This document shows positions 8,807 to 15,761 of a DNA stretch of 64,000 nt, piece by piece. Position 1 is the stretch's first letter. Each line of letters starts with the position of its first letter. The DNA lies in the NCBI RefSeq assembly GCF_000715015.1, contig NZ_JMIW01000005.1:124001-188000 (forward strand), written 5' to 3'. The DNA is from Erythrobacter longus. Lineage in GTDB: Bacteria; Pseudomonadota; Alphaproteobacteria; Sphingomonadales; Sphingomonadaceae. Made by a program: the position numbers and the translations under genes. The notes beneath the pieces were generated by a model. That model saw nothing but the letters and a program-made list of their open reading frames with translations, did no database searches and was not told the DNA's origin.

Positions 8807-9338
8807 TATCATCGCTGAAACGCAGCGGTTGATCCTGCGCACCATCGATGAATACGACGCCGCACTGCAAGACGGCCACCTCAACACCCCTACTGTGATG
8901 GCGCATCTGGGCGGGGTCAAGGAACTGCATGAGATTGAGGCGAAACACGCCAAATCCATGGCCCTGCAGGCACGCGAAGGGTTCTCTTTCCTTATGCTCA
9001 TCGAAAAGGCGAGCGGAGAGCTTGTCGGGCACGCCGGGATCAAGCGGGTCGATAACCCCAACGCCCCCAATCAAGGCGACCACGAAATCGGCTGGCTGGT
9101 GCGAGAGGACCGTTGGCGACGGGGTTATGCGCATGAGGCGATGATCGCGGTGATCGAATGGGCTTTTGGAAGAGTTGGCGCGCCCCATGTGGTTGCCATC
9201 ACCAATCCGCCCAACATCGGCAGTTGGAAGCTGATGGAGAAGCTGGGTATGGAAAGGCGCGAAGACTTGGACTTTGTCGACCAGGAGCCATTGATCCAAT
9301 ATTCCCTCACCAAAGCTCAATGGGAGAGAGCCCGATGA
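8799..9338 (+). CDS. GNAT family N-acetyltransferase, tandem paralogue
   Basis: 179 aa from the ATG at 8799, which overlaps the end of the preceding gene; an in-frame upstream extension from 8742 would read through that gene and is rejected. It has the family start (ETQRLILRTIDEYDAAL), the acetyl-CoA binding REDRWRRGYAHEA and the ending LMEKLGMERREDLDFVD, which matches LMKRLGMERREDLDFAN of the gene before. It is therefore probably a diverged duplicate with its own specificity. Its stop overlaps the start of the next gene as ATGA, indicating translational coupling. Confidence 0.88.
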   Translation: MPDIIAETQRLILRTIDEYDAALQDGHLNTPTVMAHLGGVKELHEIEAKHAKSMALQAREGFSFLMLIEKASGELVGHAGIKRVDNPNAPNQGDHEIGWLVREDRWRRGYAHEAMIAVIEWAFGRVGAPHVVAITNPPNIGSWKLMEKLGMERREDLDFVDQEPLIQYSLTKAQWERAR

Positions 9339-9910
9339 CACAATATCCGCCCAGACACCCAGGCGTGAACATCGTGCCCATTCACGGCAAGACGCCCAAA
9401 ATCCACGAAACCGCCTTTATTGCGCCGGGATGCACTATCATTGGCGATGTGGAAATCGGGGCGGGGTCATCGATCTGGTACAATTGCGTCCTTCGCGCCG
9501 ATGTCTTCACAATCCGCATCGGCGAACGCACCAATGTGCAAGACGGCAGCGTCCTTCACTGTGATCCGCCACGTCCAGGCGATGATGAGGGATGCCCGCT
9601 CATTATCGGTGATGATGTGCTGATCGGCCATATGGCGATGGTCCACGGCTGCACCATCCACGACCGCGGCTTTGTCGGCCTTGGCGCGATTGCAATGAAC
9701 AAGTCGGTCATCGGATCAGACGCAATGCTTGGCGCAGGCGCAATGTTGACAGAACGCAAAGTCATGGGTGAGCGCGAATTGTGGGCAGGCCGCCCGGCTA
9801 AAAAGCTTAAAGACCTGTCCGATGCAGCCATTGCCGGCATGCGCATCGGCGTTGCCCACTATGCCGAAAACGCAAAGCATCATGCTGCGGCGGTGAAAGA
9901 CGCTCTTTAA
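9335..9910 (+). CDS. Gamma-carbonic-anhydrase family hexapeptide-repeat protein
   Basis: 191 aa from the ATG at 9335, overlapping the GNAT stop. It is a left-handed beta-helix protein with hexapeptide repeats (CTIIGDVEIGAGSSIWYN, IIGDDVLIGHMAMV) and the three zinc-type histidines His75, His99 and His104. The ending AGRPAKKLKDLSDAAIAGM is the usual C-terminal helix of the YrdA/PaaY/CaiE branch. Whether it hydrates CO2 is uncertain, because many bacterial members have no measured activity. It is the last gene of the hemB run; DUF1993 follows on the opposite strand after 18 bp. Confidence 0.9.
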   Translation: MTQYPPRHPGVNIVPIHGKTPKIHETAFIAPGCTIIGDVEIGAGSSIWYNCVLRADVFTIRIGERTNVQDGSVLHCDPPRPGDDEGCPLIIGDDVLIGHMAMVHGCTIHDRGFVGLGAIAMNKSVIGSDAMLGAGAMLTERKVMGERELWAGRPAKKLKDLSDAAIAGMRIGVAHYAENAKHHAAAVKDAL

Positions 9911-9928
9911 GCGCGCTGTGCTGCTCCT

Positions 9929-10447
9929 TCAGTTCGGGCCTTTGGTCATATAGGCCATCATATGCGGCATAAAATCGATCTTTCCGATTTCTAGCCCCTC
10001 TGAGCGCAGCAGCGAATAGGCTGTCATCAGGTGGAAGTAGAAATTGGGAAGCGACCAATCGCGCACATATTGCTCGCGCGTGAGAGCAAATTGCATCCCA
10101 TTGGGAAGCGTGATCTCGATTTTTTCATCAGCCGCCTTCAATTCATTAAGAGCGATGCTGTCGAGCAATTCAGCTGTCGCCGTGACCATCGCCTTCGCCT
10201 CTGCGAGCGTTGTCGGATTGTTTTCCTCCTCGCGTGATACGAAGCTGCGGTCGGTCAGCCTCGGTAGGGCCTCACCCGGCAAATTGGCGACAAAGCGGAC
10301 TTGCGTCGCCAAAGGGTGCATATCTTCCGCAAGCCTCGCGTCGAGCAGCGCGTCGCCTTTCGGATGACTCTCTGCCTTAGTCAAAATCCCAGTTAGAATG
10401 TTCAGCCGCGCGCGATAGGTGGCGATGGATTGGTCGTATAGGTTCAT
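9929..10447 (-). CDS. DUF1993 family protein
   Basis: 172 aa. It starts MNLYDQSIATYRARLNIL and holds AEDMHPLATQVRFVANLPGE and FYFHLMTAYSLLRSEGLEIGKIDF, all typical of DUF1993. These are small, mostly helical proteins of DinB-like appearance whose biochemical role is unknown. The ATG at 10445-10447 is the start. It ends 18 bp from the convergent carbonic-anhydrase-like gene and lies downstream of the DNA ligase gene on the same strand, after 52 bp, so it may share the ligase transcript. Confidence 0.85.
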   Translation of the reverse strand: MNLYDQSIATYRARLNILTGILTKAESHPKGDALLDARLAEDMHPLATQVRFVANLPGEALPRLTDRSFVSREEENNPTTLAEAKAMVTATAELLDSIALNELKAADEKIEITLPNGMQFALTREQYVRDWSLPNFYFHLMTAYSLLRSEGLEIGKIDFMPHMMAYMTKGPN

Positions 10448-10499
10448 TCAGGCGTCTCCTCTTGGGAGACACTCTAAGGCCTCGGCCAAAGCTGGCAAT

Positions 10500-12095
10500 C
10501 TAACCCCGCACAAGCGCCCGCAATGCCTCGATCCGGTCGGCTTCGTGCACTGGTTTGTCCCATCGGATGCGGTGAATGCGCGGGAAGCGCATGGCGAGGC
10601 CGGACTTGTGGCGTTTGGAGGAATGGACGCTGTCAAATGCGACTTCGAAAACCAGAGTGCGTTCCACCTCGCGGACCGGCCCGAACCGGTTGAGGGTCGT
10701 CTGGCGCACCAATTTGTCGATTTTTTTGAGTTCGGCATCGGTGAAGCCGGAGTAGGCTTTGCCTACAGGCAAAAGCTCTGCGCCTTGATCGGGATCGCCG
10801 TCCCAACAGCCGAACGTGTAGTCGGAATAGAAGCTCGACCGCTTGCCGCTCCCGCGCTGCGCATACATGAGGACGCAATCAATCAGTAACGGATCGCGCT
10901 TCCATTTGTACCACAGACCCACTTTGCGCCCGGCAATATAAGGCGCATCGCGGCGTTTGAGCATCAGCCCTTCAATCGCGTCATCGCGCGCGCCCTCGCG
11001 TATCTCAGCCAAGTGATCAAAATCGCGCGCTTCGACGAGCGCCGACAGATCAAAATGCGAGTCCGGTAGCTTGGGCACAATCGATTCGAGCGTATCGCGC
11101 CGCCGCTGCCACTCTCTTTCGCGAAGGTCTTGCCCCTCAAGGATCAGCGCATCGTAAAGCCGGACGAAAGCGGGCGCTTGCGCCAGCATCTTCTTGGACA
11201 CCGTTTTGCGGCCAAGGCGTTGTTGCAAGGCGTTGAAACTGGCCGCCCCCCCCGCTTCTCCACCTTGGGATGTGCCGCGAACGAGAAGCTCGCCATCGAG
11301 CACGGCGTCGATCGGTAAAACATCAAGCAATTCGGGGAAAGTCACCGAGATATCGTCGCCAGAACGCGAATAGAGCCGCGTTTCGCCGCCAACCCGGACC
11401 AATTGCACGCGAATGCCGTCCCATTTCCATTCCGCCGCATAATCCTTGAGATTGACTTTGGTCTCTTCAAGCGGGTGGGCAAGCATAAAGGGTCGGAACA
11501 TCGGACGGTTCGACACATCGGGCGGATCAGCGCCGTCTGCGGCCCATTGGAACAGCTCGGTGTAGGGCGGCTCCAGCGCGTGCCAATATTCCTCAACCTC
11601 TTCGACGCTAACGTCAAAGGCCTGCGAGAACGCGGTCTTGGCCAACCTTGCTGAGACGCCAATCCGCATACCTCCGGTTGCCAGTTTGATCAGCGCAAAA
11701 CGCCCGTTGGCATCAAGACGGTCCAGAAGTTTTGGAAGTTCTTTGGGTGCCGTGTTGCGATTGAGGCCCGAGAGAAGATCGATCACTTCACTGACGCTGG
11801 GCGGGTCGTCTTGGGGGTCGGTGTCCTGGGGCCACAACAGGCTCGCCGTCTCGGCGGTGTCGCCGACAAAGTCTCGGCTCAGCGTCCACAGCACCGGGTC
11901 CACGCGGTCTTTCATCAAATTGCGGATGGTGGAGGATTTCACGGCGGGAAAATCAAGCTCCCCCGTCAGCGCCCCCAAGGCCCAGCCGCGATCCGGGTCC
12001 GGCGTCTCACGCAGATACTCAGCAATCAGGGCAAGCTTGCGATTGCGGCTGGTGGTGTAGACCAGCGTATCGAGAAGGGTGGCAAAGGCCTTCAC
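10500..12095 (-). CDS. ATP-dependent DNA ligase (ligase-associated damage-response type)
   Basis: 531 aa with a GTG start at 12093-12095. The N-terminal helical DNA-binding domain (1-200) is followed by the nucleotidyltransferase domain with the adenylated lysine Lys224 in AEWKWDG, and downstream motifs LYSRSGDD, VLDGELLV, EGLMLKRRDAPY and WYKWKRD. A C-terminal OB-fold follows. It seals nicked DNA with ATP. This bacterial type is usually encoded with a metallo-beta-lactamase-fold exonuclease, a DEXH helicase and the PdeM endonuclease; only the exonuclease is present nearby. A small gene on the opposite strand separates the two. Confidence 0.93.
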   Translation of the reverse strand: MKAFATLLDTLVYTTSRNRKLALIAEYLRETPDPDRGWALGALTGELDFPAVKSSTIRNLMKDRVDPVLWTLSRDFVGDTAETASLLWPQDTDPQDDPPSVSEVIDLLSGLNRNTAPKELPKLLDRLDANGRFALIKLATGGMRIGVSARLAKTAFSQAFDVSVEEVEEYWHALEPPYTELFQWAADGADPPDVSNRPMFRPFMLAHPLEETKVNLKDYAAEWKWDGIRVQLVRVGGETRLYSRSGDDISVTFPELLDVLPIDAVLDGELLVRGTSQGGEAGGAASFNALQQRLGRKTVSKKMLAQAPAFVRLYDALILEGQDLREREWQRRRDTLESIVPKLPDSHFDLSALVEARDFDHLAEIREGARDDAIEGLMLKRRDAPYIAGRKVGLWYKWKRDPLLIDCVLMYAQRGSGKRSSFYSDYTFGCWDGDPDQGAELLPVGKAYSGFTDAELKKIDKLVRQTTLNRFGPVREVERTLVFEVAFDSVHSSKRHKSGLAMRFPRIHRIRWDKPVHEADRIEALRALVRG

Positions 12096-12193
12096 GCGAA
12101 AACCTCATGCGCTTCATCGAGAAGACAGGTGCAATCACTATTGGCTTGTGGCAATCCGCTCCTTCGCGTCCAATTCTTGAGGAACCCGATACG

Positions 12194-12490
12194 ATGAAAA
12201 TGCTTCACGCCGCCGTTCTGGCACTTACTCCTGTTCTGGCAATTACCGCAGCGCCCGCGCTCGCTGAGGAAGCCGCCGCAAAACTCAGCATCGACAGCCC
12301 GATCGAGGCGTTGATGGCGAATGAAGCAGCCAAGGCTGTTGTGATCAAGCATCTGGGCCCGCTGAACCAGCACCCCTTCTACGATCAGTTCAAAACGATG
12401 ACCCTGCCGCAGGTTCAGCCCATGTCGAATGGCGCGATCACGGCGGAAACCATTGAGAAGATCAAAACCGAGCTTGCCGCAATCGCGTAA
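12194..12490 (+). CDS. Small exported protein of unknown function
   Basis: 98 aa from the ATG at 12194, chosen because it begins a clean signal peptide (MKMLHAAVLALTPVLAI, cut probably after APALA). The mature part (about 75 aa) is helical, with IDSPIEALMANEAAKAVV, HPFYDQFKTMTLPQVQP and a C-terminal AITAETIEKIKTELA. Similar short helical modules are found as C-terminal extensions of some secreted enzymes in this order, as far as I recall; that is a weak parallel. It is encoded opposite to, and between, the exonuclease and ligase genes, splitting an expected operon. An upstream in-frame start at 12107 overlaps the divergent ligase leader and is less likely. Confidence 0.7.
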   Translation: MKMLHAAVLALTPVLAITAAPALAEEAAAKLSIDSPIEALMANEAAKAVVIKHLGPLNQHPFYDQFKTMTLPQVQPMSNGAITAETIEKIKTELAAIA

Positions 12491-12515
12491 CGGCAATCGG
12501 GGGGAGAGGGGGCGA

Positions 12516-13547
12516 TCAATCATCCTCTTCCTCCCGTCCGACCAGAGCCAGCGCCCGCGCACGGCGCTGGTTTAGCTCGCACCATCGAAGCAGGGCTTCC
12601 TCGCGCCCGTGTGTGATCCATGTCTCGGCCGGGTTCACTTGGCCGATGGTGTCGGTAAGCTCGTTCCAATCGGCGTGATCTGAAATGATCAGCGGAAGCT
12701 CCACGCCTCTTTGCCGGGCCCGCCCGCGCACTCGCATCCAGCCTGACGCCATAGCGGTGACAGGCGAAGGGAGACGCCGCGACCACGTCGCGCTCATGGC
12801 GGAAGGCGGAGCGACAATGATCGCGCCGGCCATATCCTCTTTGCTGTGATCCGCGACCAGCCGAAGCTCGCCCAGTTCCACGCCGTGCTCTTCATATAGG
12901 CGGCACATTTTCTCCATCGCGCCGTGGAGATAGATCGGGGCATGATGCCCTGCTGCTCTGAGCTCCGCGATTACCCGCTGTGCTTTGCCGAGCGCATAGG
13001 CGCCGACAAGCACTGAGCCTTCGGGGTTCGCCTCTAATGCCGAAAGCAGTTTTCCCATCTCGTCGGCAATCGGGGGGTGGGTGAAGACGGGGAGGCCAAA
13101 GGTCGCCTCGGTGATAAACACATCGCAAGGCGTCACTTCAAAAGGGGCGCAGGTCGGGTCTGCGCGGCGTTTATAATCCCCTGTGATCACCACCCGCTCG
13201 CCCGCGTGTTCGAGCAGGATCTGAGCCGAGCCCAGCACATGGCCGGCTGGGATATATGTTGCATCAACCCCTCCGGCGAGGCGGATCGTCTCACCATATT
13301 CAACCGGCACAGCCTTGTGCGGGATTGCGCCTTCATCGTCCGATGCGCCGGTGCGATAGCGCAGTTCCATAATGGCGAGTGTTTCAGGGGTCGCGATGGT
13401 TTCCCCGTGTCCGCCGCGCGCATGATCGGCATGGCCATGAGTGACAAGCGCCTTGTCTACCGCGCGCGAGGGGTCAATGAAGGCCCCCGCCGGCACAATC
13501 TCGACGCCCCAAGTATGGGGTTTGATCCAGGAAAAGGGCGCGCTCAT
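12516..13547 (-). CDS. Ligase-associated DNA exonuclease (metallo-beta-lactamase/beta-CASP)
   Basis: 343 aa from the ATG at 13545-13547. The metal-binding HxHxDH motif is THGHADH (His37-His42), with PAGHVLGSAQI, ITGDYKRR and the later ISDHADWNELT supplying the remaining ligands. This is the fold of Artemis/CPSF-73-like nucleases, and the closest known group is the ligase-associated damage-response exonuclease. It probably processes broken DNA ends before the ligase downstream seals them. It ends 26 bp from the convergent small secreted-protein gene. The S9 peptidase gene lies upstream on the same strand, 38 bp away. Confidence 0.92.
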   Translation of the reverse strand: MSAPFSWIKPHTWGVEIVPAGAFIDPSRAVDKALVTHGHADHARGGHGETIATPETLAIMELRYRTGASDDEGAIPHKAVPVEYGETIRLAGGVDATYIPAGHVLGSAQILLEHAGERVVITGDYKRRADPTCAPFEVTPCDVFITEATFGLPVFTHPPIADEMGKLLSALEANPEGSVLVGAYALGKAQRVIAELRAAGHHAPIYLHGAMEKMCRLYEEHGVELGELRLVADHSKEDMAGAIIVAPPSAMSATWSRRLPSPVTAMASGWMRVRGRARQRGVELPLIISDHADWNELTDTIGQVNPAETWITHGREEALLRWCELNQRRARALALVGREEEDD

Positions 13548-13585
13548 CACCGGGTTAAACCCTTGAGCGCGCCTTGGGGTTCCAA

Positions 13586-15688
13586 TTATTCCGCGTCTTT
13601 ATCGCTGCGATATTTATCGAACCACGCAATAACACTCGCCGTGCGCGCGGCTTGTTGGCTTGGGCTTTGCGACAGGTTGTTGTGGCTCGAATCGGGTGTC
13701 ACCACCAAGGCTGTGTCCACGCCCACCAGTTTCAACGCGGCGTAGAATTGCTCGGCCTCGCTCCTTGGTGTGCGGTAATCCTCCGCGCCCACCAGAACCA
13801 GTGTGGGCGTGGTGACATTGGCCATATTGCTAAGCGGCCCACGCTCCCAATATTCCTCCGGCTTCTCCCATGGAAGGCCGCCCAGCCAATAGCGCGGGAT
13901 AAGCGTGGGGAGGTCCGACATCAGACCCTGGCTCACCCAGTTGATGACGGGTTTGTGCGCCGCTGCCGCTTTGAACCGGTCCGTCTTGCCAACCATATAG
14001 GCGGTCAGAATACCGCCGCCCGAACCGCCGGTCACAAACAGGTTTTCCTCGTCAGAGAAGCCTTGCGCCACCGCTGCGTCCACCACGGCCAGAAGTTCGG
14101 GGATGTTGCTGATCGGGTAATTGTCTTCGATCCGGTCGGCGAACGCCTCGCCATAGCCGGTCGAGCCGCCCGGATTGGCGAAGACAACGGCATATCCCGC
14201 CGCGCCATAAAGCTGATAATCGACCGAGAATTCAGGGCCATAGGCCGCATAGGGACCGCCGTGCATCTCGAGGATGGTCGGCACAGCCTTGCCTGCTTCA
14301 TATCCCGGCGGGAGCATGATCCACGCAGGGATGCGGGTGCCGTCTTCCATTGTCACCCGCAGCTCGCGCGTCTGCCCCATTTCCTTGCCCGCAAGGCTGA
14401 CGGTGTTAAGCGAGGTAAGAGTGCGAATGCCGCGCCGTGTCTGTACGCCCACGTCGGGCGGCGCGACCGCGCTTTGCGTGGTGAAGGCGAGGCTGCCATT
14501 CTCGCTCACCGACCATTCGCCGCCCGTGTAGGGCAGCGCGTAATACCCGCTGCCCACGCGCGCTTCCAATGGAGTTGGCGCGCTTGCATTCAGGCCGATT
14601 TTGGCAACGCGGTGCTCGCCGTCATCCTCATAGCTGGCAAAAAGGCCAGCATCTGTCCAATCAAGCCCGTCAAAGCCCCGGTCGAAGCCCGGTACCAATT
14701 GGCGCGAGCCCGAACCATCGGCGTTCATCACGTAAAGCTTGGTTTGATCAAACGCGTTGCCTTGATCGTCGAACCCGAGATAGGCGATTTTAGAACCATC
14801 GGGAGAGACCTGCGGATTGCCATCAGGGCCGTCGCGTGTGGTGAGCGGTGTGATCTCTCCGCTGGCAATATCGAGCCTGTAAATCTCGCTGCCGAAGATT
14901 TCGAGCTCCCAGTTTTCCTTGCGATTGGCCGAGAAATACAAGGTTGAACCATCAGGCGACCATTCAACCGCGCCGCCATTGGAATATTCGCCAAAGGTAA
15001 GCTGACGCGGCGCGCCTCCGGTGGCGCTGACGACGAAAAGCTGCGTCGTGCCCGGTTTTACGTAAGAGCCGCCATCGCGGCGATAGACGAGGCGGTCAAT
15101 CACTTGGATCGGCTGGCCCCATTCCGCGCCCTCTGGCTTGGCAGGGGGCGCGCCGAGGGTCAGGCCCTTGCCCGGAACGCGCGCGGTGTAAGCGATTTGG
15201 CGACCATCAGGGGACCATTGAATGCCGCCGGGCCCTTCTGCCAAGGCGGTGATATTGGCGCTTTCACCGCTTTCCATCCAGCGCACGTGCAATTCCGGCC
15301 CGCCGCCACTTTCGGTCGAGATATAGGCGAGCCTATCGCCACCTGGCGACCAGCGCGGGGAGACATGGGTGCCTTCGCCCGTCACCAGCGGGGTTTCCGC
15401 GCCCGTGCCCACATCGATCAACCAGATTGAGGAGACGGCCTTGTCAGTCATAATATCGTTGGTGCGCCGCACGTATGCGATGTGGGAACCATCCGGGCTA
15501 ATTTGAGGATCGGCGGCGACCGAAAGGCCGAAGATATCATCGCCGGTAAAGTGCTTTTGAGGCGCCGAAACCCCTTCCGGATTGTCACCAGCAGCATGAT
15601 CGTCCGCCGCAAGGGGGGCGCCAAGAGCGCCAAGCGAAAGGGCGCTTGCAGTAAGGACGGTTTTGAAGGCTAGCTTTCGTGCAAACAT
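13586..15688 (-). CDS. Exported S9 family prolyl oligopeptidase-type peptidase
   Basis: 700 aa from the ATG at 15686-15688, which starts a signal peptide (MFARKLAFKTVLTASAL, cleaved near LAADD). Residues about 45-400 form a WD40-like beta-propeller with repeated SPDGS(H/K)IAY units. The alpha/beta hydrolase domain has the nucleophile in TGGSGGG (about 557), the aspartate in VGAEDYRTP (about 635) and the histidine in DSSHNNLS (about 670). It is expected to be a periplasmic acylaminoacyl/dipeptidyl peptidase acting on peptides. The start codon lies 3 bases downstream of a 10-bp-stem hairpin that contains its GGAG ribosome-binding sequence. clpA is upstream on the same strand. Confidence 0.93.
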   Translation of the reverse strand: MFARKLAFKTVLTASALSLGALGAPLAADDHAAGDNPEGVSAPQKHFTGDDIFGLSVAADPQISPDGSHIAYVRRTNDIMTDKAVSSIWLIDVGTGAETPLVTGEGTHVSPRWSPGGDRLAYISTESGGGPELHVRWMESGESANITALAEGPGGIQWSPDGRQIAYTARVPGKGLTLGAPPAKPEGAEWGQPIQVIDRLVYRRDGGSYVKPGTTQLFVVSATGGAPRQLTFGEYSNGGAVEWSPDGSTLYFSANRKENWELEIFGSEIYRLDIASGEITPLTTRDGPDGNPQVSPDGSKIAYLGFDDQGNAFDQTKLYVMNADGSGSRQLVPGFDRGFDGLDWTDAGLFASYEDDGEHRVAKIGLNASAPTPLEARVGSGYYALPYTGGEWSVSENGSLAFTTQSAVAPPDVGVQTRRGIRTLTSLNTVSLAGKEMGQTRELRVTMEDGTRIPAWIMLPPGYEAGKAVPTILEMHGGPYAAYGPEFSVDYQLYGAAGYAVVFANPGGSTGYGEAFADRIEDNYPISNIPELLAVVDAAVAQGFSDEENLFVTGGSGGGILTAYMVGKTDRFKAAAAHKPVINWVSQGLMSDLPTLIPRYWLGGLPWEKPEEYWERGPLSNMANVTTPTLVLVGAEDYRTPRSEAEQFYAALKLVGVDTALVVTPDSSHNNLSQSPSQQAARTASVIAWFDKYRSDKDAE

Positions 15689-15691
15689 AAA

Positions 15692-15719
15692 CGGCTCCAG
15701 ACGTGAGAATCTGGAGCCG
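15692..15719 (-). promoter_or_regulatory. Hairpin containing the ribosome binding site of the S9 peptidase gene
   Basis: CGGCTCCAGA (15692-15701) and TCTGGAGCCG (15710-15719) are a perfect 10-bp inverted repeat with an 8-base loop. On the minus-strand mRNA the 3' arm CTGGAGCCG is followed by UUUAUG, so the GGAG that should pair with 16S rRNA is inside the stem. It may also act as a weak terminator for clpA. Confidence 0.6.
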
Positions 15720-15761
15720 ATCAATGCCGAAATTTCGGGGCTTGTCCAGCGCTGTCGCTGA

